Under the pieces are notes generated by a model that worked only from the letters and a program-made list of their open reading frames with translations, searched no databases and had not been told where the DNA came from. Both the position numbers and the translations under genes were made by a program. This document shows positions 54,306 to 64,000 of a stretch of 64,000 bases of DNA, in pieces (positions within the stretch are counted from its first letter, which is position 1; every line of letters starts with the position of its first letter). This DNA is from Roseomonas aeriglobus. Lineage in GTDB: Bacteria; Pseudomonadota; Alphaproteobacteria; Sphingomonadales; Sphingomonadaceae. The DNA lies in the NCBI GenBank assembly GCA_016937575.1, contig JAFHKN010000007.1, forward strand, positions 1-64,000, in the 5' to 3' direction.

Positions 54306-55105
54306 TGCGCACCATAGCACAGTTGAGCGATTTGACAGGCAGGATCGCTCTTATAACCGGCGGGGCTGGGCATATCGGTCGGGCCATGGCAGGGGCGCTT
54401 GCCGAACAAGGCTGCGGCCTCATCTTGGTCGACCAGGATCAGGCGGCCCTATCCGACACTGCCGCTCCGCTGGGCGAGGCTGGGCTGCCGATCCACATAA
54501 TTCCCGCCGACCTTGAGGATGAAGCGCAGCGGATTCGAATGATCGAGCGTGTCGTCGGCGATATCGGGCAACTCGATATCCTCGTCAACAATGCGGGGTT
54601 CGTGGGAACCAACCAGCTAGAGGGTTGGGCCGTCCCGTTCGAGGAGCAAAGCCTGACGACCTGGCGTCGTGCGGTCGAGGTCAACCTCACCGCCCCATTC
54701 CATCTCGCCCAGGCATTCACCCCGCTGTTGCGGCAAAGTGGTCGCGGCACGATCGTCAACGTGGGATCGATCTACGGCATCCTCGGCCCTGACCTCGATC
54801 TGTACGCTGGCACCCGGATGGGAAATCCCGGCGGCTATGCCGCAAGCAAGGGCGGGCTCCTGCAGTTAACCCGCTGGCTTTCGACGTCGCTCGCACCGGC
54901 GGTCCGCGTCAACAGCGTCAGTCCGGGTGGCCTTGCACGGGGGCAGGCCGACAGTTTCGTCGAACGTTACGTCCGACGGACACCTTTGGGTCGGATGGGC
55001 ACCGAAGAGGATTTCAAGGGCGTCATATTGTTCTTGGCGAGTGATCTGTCAGCATGGATGACGGGCCAGAACATCATGGTGGATGGCGGATGGTCCGCAT
55101 GGTAG
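54305..55105 (+). CDS. Short-chain dehydrogenase (repeat of 4281-5081)
   Basis: The translation is identical to the gene at 4281-5081. Confidence 0.85.
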   Translation: MRTIAQLSDLTGRIALITGGAGHIGRAMAGALAEQGCGLILVDQDQAALSDTAAPLGEAGLPIHIIPADLEDEAQRIRMIERVVGDIGQLDILVNNAGFVGTNQLEGWAVPFEEQSLTTWRRAVEVNLTAPFHLAQAFTPLLRQSGRGTIVNVGSIYGILGPDLDLYAGTRMGNPGGYAASKGGLLQLTRWLSTSLAPAVRVNSVSPGGLARGQADSFVERYVRRTPLGRMGTEEDFKGVILFLASDLSAWMTGQNIMVDGGWSAW

Positions 55106-55144
55106 AGGCGCGGTGTTTTGTGATCCTGGAGCGCCCAGAACGCC

Positions 55145-56176
55145 GTGAAAACCTTTATTATCGCCGAAGCTGGCGTCAATCATAATGGTCGAGAAGAACT
55201 TGCATATGCATTGGTCGAAGCCGCGGCCGGAAGCGGTGCCGATGCGGTCAAGTTCCAGACCTTCTCTGCCGACCGGCTAGTCCGTCAAGGCGCGGCGACG
55301 GCTGACTATCAACAGCGGCAAACCGGAACCAGCGACCAGCATGCGCTGTTGAAATCGCTCGAGTTGCCGCTCGCCCTTCATGAAGGGCTGTTTCGCCGAT
55401 GCGGTGAACTGGGGATCGAGTTCATGTCGACACCGTTCGACAGGGAGTCCGCCGATTTCCTCGCCCAGCTAGGCATGCGGCGGTTCAAGATTCCTTCGGG
55501 CGAGATTACCAACGAGCCGTTCCTGGCCCATCTGGCGCGATATGGGCGACCGCTCGTCCTGTCGACCGGAATGGCGGACATGGACGAGATCACGCGAGCG
55601 GTCGAAGTCATCGGACAAGCGCGCGCGGACAGCGGACAGGCGCCCATCGGGGGCGAGGACCTGACGATCCTGCACTGCACGTCCAACTATCCCGCCGCCT
55701 ATGCTGACGTGAATCTGCGCGCCATGGCCAAGATTGGGCAGGCAACCGGACTTCCGATCGGCTACTCGGACCATAGCTTGGGTGTCGCTGTTTCAACCGC
55801 GGCTGTCGCCTTGGGCGCGGTCGTCATCGAAAAGCATTTCACCACTGATCGCGACCTGCCCGGTCCGGACCATCGCGCATCGCTGACAATTGCGGAACTG
55901 ACCACCATGGTGGACCAGATCCGTGCGGTAGAAATGGCATTGGGATCGCCAAACAAGCGTCCGACGGAATCCGAATTGCCCGTGCGATCGCTGGTTCGGC
56001 GAAGCGTGACGACCCTGCGACCGATTCCCGCCGGCGCCTACATAACACCGGAAGATATCGGTCTACTGCGCCCTGGAACCGGAATCCTTCCGCGCGACAG
56101 TGGAGCCGTCGTCGGCAAGCGAGCCCGTCATGCGATCGACGCCGGAATGACGTTGCAATGGTCGGATATAGAATGA
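55145..56176 (+). CDS. NeuB/LegI-type synthase (repeat of 5121-6152)
   Basis: The translation is identical to the gene at 5121-6152, with the same GTG start. Confidence 0.93.
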   Translation: MKTFIIAEAGVNHNGREELAYALVEAAAGSGADAVKFQTFSADRLVRQGAATADYQQRQTGTSDQHALLKSLELPLALHEGLFRRCGELGIEFMSTPFDRESADFLAQLGMRRFKIPSGEITNEPFLAHLARYGRPLVLSTGMADMDEITRAVEVIGQARADSGQAPIGGEDLTILHCTSNYPAAYADVNLRAMAKIGQATGLPIGYSDHSLGVAVSTAAVALGAVVIEKHFTTDRDLPGPDHRASLTIAELTTMVDQIRAVEMALGSPNKRPTESELPVRSLVRRSVTTLRPIPAGAYITPEDIGLLRPGTGILPRDSGAVVGKRARHAIDAGMTLQWSDIE

Positions 56177-57303
56177 GCCGATTGATCTGGTACGTCTCGG
56201 GCACGCGAGCAGATTACGGTCTGATGCGTGCGGTCCTTCAGGCGATTGATCGTCATCCTGACCTACGACTCGGAATATTGGTGACGGGCATGCACCTCGA
56301 ACCAGCCTATGGCAAAACGGTGGACGAGATTGCGGCGGACGGGTTTGACATCGTCGCGAAATTTCCCTCCGGAGAGGGGACGAGCGGCGGTGCCGAGATG
56401 GCTCGCGGCATATCGCGCATGATTTCGGGCTTTACCGACGCGATGGAGCGTGGGCGACCGGATATCGTGCTACTGCTCGGCGATCGGGGAGAAATGCTCG
56501 CCGGGGCCATCGCGGCGATACATTTGGACCTGCCGATTGTGCATATCCACGGGGGGGAGCGGTCGGGGACCGTCGACGAACCGATCCGCCATGCGATTTC
56601 GAAATTGGCGCACTATCACTTTGCCGCGACCGAAGAATCCGCGGAACGCTTGCGCCGTATGGGCGAGCACGCCGACGCCGTCCTGACCGTCGGCGCGCCT
56701 GGGCTGGTTGGTCTTGGCGATGCCGTCATGCGATCGAAAAACGAGTTGGCGGCAGAGGTTGGGTTCGACCCGTCACGCCCGATCGCGTTGTTCGCGTACC
56801 ACGCCGTCCTCCAGGAAGCCTATATGGCAGGCACGATCGCGGGAGCCATTCTTGAGTCTTTGGTCGCGCGCGGTTTCCAGACGATCGCGCTCAAGCCGAA
56901 CTCGGACAGCGGCGGCGACCGTATCCGCACGGAACTGGACGCCCGTACGGGTCAGCCTGGCCTCGTCGTGAAAACCCACCTTACGCGATCGCTGTTTATC
57001 AATTGGATGGCGGTGGTCGACCTGATGATTGGCAATTCCAGTTCCGGCATCATTGAGGCTGCGACGTTCGGCACGCCTGTAATCAACGTCGGTCCTAGGC
57101 AGAACCTGCGGCAACGCAACGGCAATGTGATCGACGCTGCCTCCACTCCCGAAGCCATCGACGCGGCGATTGCAACTGTCGCTAGCGGCACGCGCTTTCC
57201 AACAGCTAACATCTATGGCGACGGCGCATCGGACGAACGCATCGCCGCGCTGCTCGCGACTCTGCCGCTCCAAGGCGTGACATGGAAATCTAATGCCTAT
57301 TGA
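56173..57303 (+). CDS. NeuC/LegG-type 2-epimerase (repeat of 6149-7279)
   Basis: The translation is identical to the gene at 6149-7279. Confidence 0.9.
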   Translation: MSRLIWYVSGTRADYGLMRAVLQAIDRHPDLRLGILVTGMHLEPAYGKTVDEIAADGFDIVAKFPSGEGTSGGAEMARGISRMISGFTDAMERGRPDIVLLLGDRGEMLAGAIAAIHLDLPIVHIHGGERSGTVDEPIRHAISKLAHYHFAATEESAERLRRMGEHADAVLTVGAPGLVGLGDAVMRSKNELAAEVGFDPSRPIALFAYHAVLQEAYMAGTIAGAILESLVARGFQTIALKPNSDSGGDRIRTELDARTGQPGLVVKTHLTRSLFINWMAVVDLMIGNSSSGIIEAATFGTPVINVGPRQNLRQRNGNVIDAASTPEAIDAAIATVASGTRFPTANIYGDGASDERIAALLATLPLQGVTWKSNAY

Positions 57304-57910
57304 ACCGCTTTTAGTAATCGGCGCAGGCGGGCATTCCAAGGTCGTTCTGGATGCATTAGCGTTGACGACCCCGCGCGCCGTACGTCTTTGTGACGACGAT
57401 CCGCGCTGCGTCGGCCAGGTCGTGATGAACACTGTAGTGGAGGCTCGGCCGGCGATCGCGACGCAACGGGGCATTCCCTTTCATATCGCGATCGGGAACG
57501 CGTTGCATCGCAGGTCACTCCAGAAGGCGCTGGTCGAAGCTGGCGCAATTCCAACGTCGGTCATCCATCCGGCGGCCGTAGTATCCGCATCGGCGGCAAT
57601 CGGTGCAGGCAGCTTCGTGGCTGCGCGGGCTGTGATCGCGCCAGATACGGGCGTCGGCGATAGCGTTATCGTAAATCATGGTGCGATTATCGACCATGAT
57701 TGCGAAGTCGGCGATTTTTCGCATATCGCACCGAACTCGACACTATGTGGGGGTGTCCGTATCGGCGTAGCGGTCCTGATTGGAGCGGGAGCGACAATCC
57801 TGCCGGGTGTCCATATCGGCGATGCCGCCATTATCGCCGCCGGTGCCACGATCGTTCGTGACGTGGCCCCGAATGAGAAGGTAATCTTCGCCTTGGCTCG
57901 TAAGAATTGA
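57293..57910 (+). CDS. PglD/NeuD-family acetyltransferase (repeat of 7269-7886)
   Basis: The translation is identical to the gene at 7269-7886. Confidence 0.88.
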   Translation: MPIEPLLVIGAGGHSKVVLDALALTTPRAVRLCDDDPRCVGQVVMNTVVEARPAIATQRGIPFHIAIGNALHRRSLQKALVEAGAIPTSVIHPAAVVSASAAIGAGSFVAARAVIAPDTGVGDSVIVNHGAIIDHDCEVGDFSHIAPNSTLCGGVRIGVAVLIGAGATILPGVHIGDAAIIAAGATIVRDVAPNEKVIFALARKN

Positions 57911-57920
57911 AGGTTTGCGC

Positions 57921-59390
57921 GTGGACATAGAAGCGATCTTTGTGACCCGTTCTGTATCTTTGCGCCACGCGCTGGAACGGATGAATGCCGGAGGCAAAGG
58001 GCTGTTGCTCCTAGTCGACGGAGACGGTCGTTTTGAACGAACGATCACCGACGGCGACCTGCGCCGCGAGCTTCTTGCCGGTCGGTCGCTTGATGACGAC
58101 CTTCGGCAACTCGCGTCGTTCCACTCGCTCACGATCGATGAGAACACCACGCGCCGGCAAGCTCTGGCGCTCATGAACGAACATTCCATCAATCACATGC
58201 CGGTGATCCGGCCCAATGGAACCGTCGCAAGCCTGCTGGATCGCCGTGAGGTCGACAGCCAGATCCTTCTGTCAACCCCGCATATGGGTGATACCGAACA
58301 GGCCTTCGTCGAAGAGGCTTTCCGTACGAATTGGATTGCTCCTCTCGGCCCCCATGTCGATGCTTTCGAGCAGGAATTGGCCGAATTGGTTGGGATGGGA
58401 CATGCCGCAGCGGTTTCTTCGGGGACTGCCGCGCTCCATCTGGCCTTGCGGCTGCTCGACGTCGGCCCCGGCGATCGCGTCTTCTGCTCGACACTGACCT
58501 TTGCCGCCAGCGCCAACCCCATTGTCTATCAGGGAGCGACCCCGGTCTTCATCGATTCCGAGGCCGAAAGCTGGAACATGTCGCCTATCGCTCTCGAACG
58601 CGCATTCGCCGCAGCGAAGGCCGAAGACTGGTTGCCCAAGGCTGTGATCGTGGTCAACTTGTACGGCCAAAGCGCTAATATTGATCCGATCAAGACTATT
58701 TGCGACGCGCACGGCGTTCCTATCGTCGAGGACGCAGCGGAATCACTTGGTGCGACCTACAAAGGTCGCGCGAGCGGTTCTTTCGGATTGCTCACCGTCT
58801 TCTCCTTTAACGGAAATAAGATTATTACGACATCGGGCGGTGGCATGCTACTGTCGAACGACGATCATCTGATCGAGCGCGCTAGATTTCTGGCGACACA
58901 GGCTCGCGATCCCGCCCCGCATTACCAGCATAGCCAGATCGGCTTTAACTACCGTTTGAGCAACATCCTGGCTGGTGTCGGTCGAGGGCAACTAAAGGTT
59001 CTGGGTGATCGCGTGCGCGCGCGCCGGGACGTGTTCAGCCGGTACGAGCATGGTCTGTCCGACATAGCGGAGATTAGATGGATGCCTGAACCGGAGTGGA
59101 GCCATGGGACGCGCTGGCTGACGGCCTGTACCGTTGACCCGGCGGGGCCGATCAGCCGCGAGGGCCTGCGCCTTCATCTCGCGGAGGATCTGATTGAGGC
59201 ACGCCCCGTGTGGAAGCCGATGCATCAGCAACCCGTATTTGCCGGTGCAGCCTATTACAGCGCCGAGGAGCAGTCGATTTCTGACCGTCTGTTCGATGAC
59301 GGCCTGTGCCTGCCATCAGGGTCGAACCTGTCGGATGTACAGATCGATCGAACAATCTCGTCGATCAGGGCGGCATTCGGACGCTCATGA
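57921..59390 (+). CDS. CBS-aminotransferase fusion (repeat of 7897-9366)
   Basis: The translation is identical to the gene at 7897-9366. Both copies carry the fusion without any difference at the domain junction. Confidence 0.9.
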   Translation: MDIEAIFVTRSVSLRHALERMNAGGKGLLLLVDGDGRFERTITDGDLRRELLAGRSLDDDLRQLASFHSLTIDENTTRRQALALMNEHSINHMPVIRPNGTVASLLDRREVDSQILLSTPHMGDTEQAFVEEAFRTNWIAPLGPHVDAFEQELAELVGMGHAAAVSSGTAALHLALRLLDVGPGDRVFCSTLTFAASANPIVYQGATPVFIDSEAESWNMSPIALERAFAAAKAEDWLPKAVIVVNLYGQSANIDPIKTICDAHGVPIVEDAAESLGATYKGRASGSFGLLTVFSFNGNKIITTSGGGMLLSNDDHLIERARFLATQARDPAPHYQHSQIGFNYRLSNILAGVGRGQLKVLGDRVRARRDVFSRYEHGLSDIAEIRWMPEPEWSHGTRWLTACTVDPAGPISREGLRLHLAEDLIEARPVWKPMHQQPVFAGAAYYSAEEQSISDRLFDDGLCLPSGSNLSDVQIDRTISSIRAAFGRS

Positions 59391-59531
59391 CGATCATTAG
59401 GGCCACGATATGGTCTGCGTCGGGGATTGTTTCGCCGTTGCGCGAAACGCTGTAGAGCCGCCTCCCAAGCATGAACCTATACTATCGGTGCCGTCCAGGC
59501 GCGATGCATGCCCGGGGGCGAAAGGATTAGA

Positions 59532-61469
59532 ATGCGTAAGGTTATCGCTCCGTTGTTGCGGATGCCGCATACCGGAAGGGGGCTTCTGGCGCTCTTTGCG
59601 GACATTCTGATCTGTCCGATCTCGGCATGGCTGGCATTCTACCTGCGCCTTGGAGAAATCTCCGGTTTCGCGGCTGGCTTTCATGTGGCGTCGCTTGTCA
59701 GCCTGGCGATCGCCCTGCCTATATTTTACGTCTCGGGCTTGTACAGCGTCATCCTGCGCCACGCGACTTGGAACGTTCTGATCGATATCGTGCGTTCGGT
59801 CGTGATCTACGGCGTCGTATTTGCGTTCATCTTTTCAGTTGTCGGCGTGCCGGGCGTACCCCGCACTATCGGCCTAATCCAACCTATTCTGTTGTTCTTG
59901 GGTATAGGATGTTCACGTGCGATCGTCGGATATTGGCTTGGCAACACATACCGACGGCAGCATCGCGACGAGTCGAAGATCAGTATTCTGATCTATGGCG
60001 CTGGTGCATCGGGACGGCAGTTGGCCAGTGCGATAAGCTATAGCGGTGCTTTTCGGCTTGTCGGGTTCGTAGACGATGCACCGACACTGCGCGGTCGCCG
60101 ATTGGGCAACGTCCGCATTCATGGACCCGACGAATTATCAGCTCTCATCCGCAAGCACGATATCGAGGAAGTGCTGCTGGCGCTGCCGTCTGCTCCGCGC
60201 AGCCGGCGAAACCAAATCATGAAACTGCTCTACGACTTGGATATTCGCGTTAGAACGCTTCCAGGACTGATGGATTTGGCGAGTGGTCGGGTCGAGGTGA
60301 CAGATCTTCGTCCTTTGGAGATCGAGGACCTGCTCGGTCGCAACGTCGTGGCACCGGACCCGATCCTGCTCGCGCATGATATCAGGCGAAAGACTGTCCT
60401 GGTGACAGGGGCTGGTGGTTCGATCGGAAGTGAACTGTGCCGGCAGATTCTGCAGGTGCAGCCTGCGACGTTGCTGCTTGTCGAAAGCAGCGAGTTTTCA
60501 CTGTATTCCATCAATCAGGAACTTGAAAAGGCAGCCCTATCCCAAGGCGCCACCGAAGTATCGATCGTCCCTCTTCTCGCATCGGTGCGTGAAACGCGAC
60601 GGATCGACGAGATTATCAGGACGTGGCGGGTCGATACCATCTACCATGCAGCGGCCTACAAGCATGTTCCACTAGTCGAACATAATCCGACTGAAGGCGT
60701 CTTGAATAACGTATTCGGTACTTTGTCGACGGCGCGGGCTGCACATCGCCACGGGGTCGCAAAATTCGTTCTCGTCAGTACAGACAAGGCGGTTCGTCCG
60801 ACTAACATCATGGGTGCCAGCAAGCGTATTGCCGAAATGGTGCTGCAGGCGATGGCGGAGGAGCCTACCGACACTTGCTTCACCATGGTCAGGTTCGGTA
60901 ATGTCCTAGGATCGAGCGGATCGGTTGTGCCCCTGTTCCGCCGCCAGATCGAGGAAGGCGGCCCGATCACTATCACCCACCGCGACATCAATCGATATTT
61001 CATGACAATCCCTGAAGCTGCCCAACTCGTCATCCAGGCTGGGGCGATGGCGCATGGTGGTGAGGTTTTCGTCTTGGACATGGGCAAACCGGTGCGCATT
61101 GCCGACCTTGCGCGCAACATGGTGGAACTTTCCGGCTTGACAATCAGAGACCATAACCATCCCGACGGTGATATCGAGATTCATGAAGTCGGCTTGCGCC
61201 CTGGTGAGAAGCTCTATGAGGAGCTATTGATTGGCGACAATCCCGAGATGACATCCCATCCCCGGATCATGAAGGCTAACGAGCAGTTTATACCCTTGCT
61301 CAAAATCAATGATGAACTTGAGTTGATGATGCATGCGATAAATGATGATAACGCTATCTTGCTCAAGGAAATACTTTGTAGGATTGTTCCCGAATATAAC
61401 ACGACCAGTGATGTTGTTGATTGGGTAGGAATAAGACGTGCTGCGATCGTCGTAGATAGTGAATTATAG
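59532..61469 (+). CDS. PglF/WbpM-like dehydratase (repeat of 9508-11445)
   Basis: The translation is identical to the gene at 9508-11445. Confidence 0.92.
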   Translation: MRKVIAPLLRMPHTGRGLLALFADILICPISAWLAFYLRLGEISGFAAGFHVASLVSLAIALPIFYVSGLYSVILRHATWNVLIDIVRSVVIYGVVFAFIFSVVGVPGVPRTIGLIQPILLFLGIGCSRAIVGYWLGNTYRRQHRDESKISILIYGAGASGRQLASAISYSGAFRLVGFVDDAPTLRGRRLGNVRIHGPDELSALIRKHDIEEVLLALPSAPRSRRNQIMKLLYDLDIRVRTLPGLMDLASGRVEVTDLRPLEIEDLLGRNVVAPDPILLAHDIRRKTVLVTGAGGSIGSELCRQILQVQPATLLLVESSEFSLYSINQELEKAALSQGATEVSIVPLLASVRETRRIDEIIRTWRVDTIYHAAAYKHVPLVEHNPTEGVLNNVFGTLSTARAAHRHGVAKFVLVSTDKAVRPTNIMGASKRIAEMVLQAMAEEPTDTCFTMVRFGNVLGSSGSVVPLFRRQIEEGGPITITHRDINRYFMTIPEAAQLVIQAGAMAHGGEVFVLDMGKPVRIADLARNMVELSGLTIRDHNHPDGDIEIHEVGLRPGEKLYEELLIGDNPEMTSHPRIMKANEQFIPLLKINDELELMMHAINDDNAILLKEILCRIVPEYNTTSDVVDWVGIRRAAIVVDSEL

Positions 61470-62630
61470 ATTGATTTGGCGAGCAACTTCATTGGCCATT
61501 AACATCAGTAAGATCGTGCGGATGTTTTCTGGAGTAATGATCTTCATTCTGACATCTACGGTTTTGCTGTCATTTAGTAATGATGTTTCAAAGGCTGAAC
61601 AGCCTGTGAGCCGTGATCAGAGCGGTTTTGTTGACGGTGTGGCCGATGTGCGCTCGCCAGCGTTCGGTGCGAAGGGCGATGGTCGTGCTGACGATACCGT
61701 TGCCATCCAAGCTGCAATTGATCGATATGCTCGCGTATATCTTCCGGCTGGTGTGTACCGCATTAATTCGAAAGTCGGCCTGTCGTTGCGAACCGGGACG
61801 CAACTGCTAGAGACGGGCGCGCAGCGACTTTGCTCGTCGCAGTGCCAGGCGGTGGAACCCTTGCGGATTTGGCGTCATACAGAACGGGATCTCTGATACG
61901 CCGCAAGTTCGACCCTCATCATCAAAATTCCTATGTCAATTATGTGAGACTGGCCGATTTTAGTGTTATCTTGAATCATCCCAGAGATGCAGTGACGGCA
62001 GATAGAATTCAGATCGGAATTGATTTTCGGAATATCAGTCGCTCCATAATAGAACGCGTGCACGTTGGAAATTCTCTACCAGAGGGTACAGTACTGCGTA
62101 AAGTAGCGGCGCACGTGTACGATAGCCAGGGTTATGGTATTGTCTTGGGTTCAGTGCCGAGTGGCTTGATATCTTATGCGGGCGGCGAACTCAACGTTGT
62201 TAGAGATTCGAGTGTCTGGGGCGCTTACAAAGCTATCGTTCAGGACGATTTACGATTGAGTCCGCGCTCGGCCGCTCATGCGACCAGGATAGAGCGAAAT
62301 GACCTTCAGGGTGCGCAATATCTTTTGTCTCAAGAGAGCCGATACATGCACGGAAGTGTATGGCGCGACAATATCCTGCAAAATGTCGTTCCCAGGCCCG
62401 ATGGGGTAGAAGACGCGGCCGTCATTCATGTTGATGGGCAGGATTCCCGTGTGGACGGGGGCTATGTCGAAGCTGGCGGATTAAGTAAATATCTTATTTA
62501 TTTAGGGAAGTTTACCAAACGCGTTTCAGTACATCTCGACTATACAAGCTGCACCAATACAACAAAGATAGTCAACTTGGGGAACGACAATAAGATATCG
62601 TTGAGTGATGCTTGTCTTACCTATAGATAG
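61459..62630 (+). pseudogene. Beta-helix protein gene, frameshifted copy of 11435-12607
   Basis: Compared with the first copy one G is missing near 61807 (CTAGAGACG instead of CTAGGAGACG). The frame therefore leaves the true protein after TGTQLL and stops at 61896, while the rest of the true protein is readable from about 61830 to 62630. Because the other copy is intact and this lies near the contig end, a sequencing error is the likely cause. Confidence 0.85.
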
Positions 62631-62658
62631 ACATCATTTATCGTATGTTCTAAGTGAC

Positions 62659-64000
62659 TGATCATCCTCGGCTTGACGGACACCCATGATAGGCTCAGCG
62701 GGCCAAGAGGTGTGTTGATGGCAAGTACGACGAAGCGTCGTTTTACGGAGGAGTTCAAGCGCGAGGTTGTGGTGTTGTGAGAGACGAGCAGCCGCACACA
62801 GGCCGAGATAGCGGCTGAGTTAGGTATCGTGCCTGCGTTGCTGGCAGCGCAAGCAGCAGGAGGGCAGCGCTCCGCCGGCCAGCCGTGGGAGTGGCAGGAA
62901 TTCTGTGCGGGAGGCCGTTATCGTCATCAGATGACGAGCCGCTCGCCGAAGATGACGGCGAACTGGGTCTTTGCCTCGGACCACTCGCGGGGTGGACGTT
63001 TTCTACTCCTGAGCGGCGGTATTGAGTACGATGTATAGCAGCTTCATCGCGGCATCGTCACCGGGGAAGTGGCCGCGGGTCCGCACAGCCCTTCGCAGTT
63101 TCGAGTTCAGCGCCTCGATGGCGTTGGTGGTGTAGATGATCCGGCGGACGCCCTCGGGGAAGGCAAAGAACGGATCACCTGGTCCCAATGGCGCCGCCAG
63201 CTCTGCGCGATCGCCGGGTACCGCTTGCCCCAGGGACGGCCTCGAAGGCGTCCAGCGCCGCCAGGCCGGCTTCGACCGTCTCGGTGCGGTAGACGCTGCG
63301 GAGTGCCTGTGCGATCGGCTTGCGGTCCTTCCACGACGCAAAGCTCATCGAATTGCGCAGCAGTGGACGATGCAGAGCCTGCCCGGCGAAGGCCGAAGTC
63401 TGGACGACCGTCGCCGGGAAGGCTGCGTTGATCGCCTCAGGAAATCCCTTCAGGCCATCGACGACGGCGATCAGGATGTCGGCGACGCCGCGGTTCCCAA
63501 GCTCGTTCATCACCGCCAGAATTTGGCGCCCTCGGTCTGGTCGATCCAGATGCCGAGGATGTCCTTGGTGCCATCGGGCAAAATGCCAAGCGCGATGTAT
63601 ACCGCCTTGTTGCGCACGAAGCCCTCGTCGCGGATCTTTACCCGGATCGCGTCGAAAAGACGAGATCGCAGGTGTCGAGCGGGCGGCCCTGCCATTCCGA
63701 AACTGTTTCCAGAACCGCGTCGGTCACCGTCGAGATCAGGTCCGGCGACACGTCGATGCCGTACAGCTCCTCCAGATGCCCGCGGATCTCGCGCACCGTC
63801 ATCCCGCGCGCGTACATCGAGACGATCTTGTCATCGAGGTCCGGAAACCGGCCGCTGGTACTTGGCGATGAGCTTCGGGTCGAACGTGCCCGCCCGGTCG
63901 CGCGGAATGTCCAGCGTCACCTTCGACGTGCCCGTCAGCATCGTCTTGCGCTACGAGACGTTACGCCGATTGTCGGCACCTTCATTCCCGAGATGATCGT
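62659..64000. mobile_element. Nested IS region, second copy, cut by window end
   Basis: This repeats the region from 12636 onward: the outer IS3 left end at 62659, orfA remnant from about 62718, and the IS256-type left end at 62887 with the broken transposase on the minus strand. At least six single-base differences from the first copy occur here, mostly losses in short runs. The window ends inside the transposase. Confidence 0.85.

Larger units (their letters stand above)
50026..64000 (+). repeat. Terminal direct repeat, second copy
   Basis: This is the second copy of bases 1-13981. It is the better copy at its left side, where the acyltransferase frame is intact, and the poorer copy at its right side. 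From about 61807 on it loses single bases at short homopolymers. One G lost near 61807 breaks the beta-helix gene, and further single C or G losses, plus one C gain near 63851, lie in the IS region. Annotate each gene once on the circle, taking the left part from this copy and the right part from the first copy. Confidence 0.9.

Overview
The window reads as a circular plasmid of about 50,024 bp, written out once plus a 14-kb overlap. Bases 1-13981 recur in the same orientation at 50026-64000. The two copies differ only by single-base insertions or deletions clustered near the two window ends, as expected for untrimmed, error-prone ends of a long-read contig of a circular molecule. The host is most likely an alphaproteobacterium of the sphingomonad type, judging from the GC-rich coding sequence with strong third-position GC bias, the RepA and RepC initiator types, the IS3, IS256 and IS630-MITE remnants and the style of the polysaccharide genes. 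This host assignment is inference.

Layout of the unique circle. (1) A polysaccharide block is read rightward from 38484 through 50336 and, across the contig join, from 314 to 12607. It holds an O-antigen ligase/polymerase-like protein, Wza, Wzc, a periplasmic repeat protein, a small secreted protein, an aldolase-like enzyme, a MurJ/Wzx flippase, the initiating sugar-phosphate transferase, an AsnB-like amidotransferase, an acyltransferase, a membrane protein, a GT-B transferase, a nonulosonic acid pathway (Gfo/Idh oxidoreductase, CMP-synthetase, SDR, NeuB, NeuC, PglD-like acetyltransferase, CBS-aminotransferase fusion, PglF/WbpM-like dehydratase) and a secreted beta-helix protein. (2) A nest of broken insertion sequences lies at 12636-15128. 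(3) The plasmid backbone at 15158-33532 holds a type Ib ParA and ribbon-helix-helix pair, a decayed repA, rmlB-rmlA and glmS, accessory genes of unknown role, a TetR-like gene with matching palindromes, an orphan adenine methylase divergent from a double-HTH regulator, a dead FixJ-type regulator, repA and repC with six iterons, a WGR protein and a serine recombinase. (4) An IS630-type MITE and a degenerate IS3 copy lie at 33715-35424. (5) A leftward operon at 35511-38289 encodes HisH- and HisF-like proteins and a WbpG/PseA-like amidotransferase.

How the genes fit together. The dehydratase, aminotransferase, N-acetyltransferase, hydrolysing 2-epimerase, NeuB-type synthase and CMP-synthetase form a complete route from UDP-GlcNAc to a CMP-activated 5,7-diamino-nonulosonic acid of the legionaminic type. 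GlmS can supply glucosamine-6-phosphate. The HisH/HisF/WbpG-like set predicts conversion of an N-acetyl group to acetamidino, so the end product may be an acetamidino-legionaminic-type sugar built into a Wzx/Wzy-assembled exopolysaccharide. The most unusual single protein has the CBS pair usually found on sugar nucleotidyltransferases (PtmE type) fused to the aminotransferase instead. No conjugation gene set, rRNA, tRNA or CRISPR array was seen.
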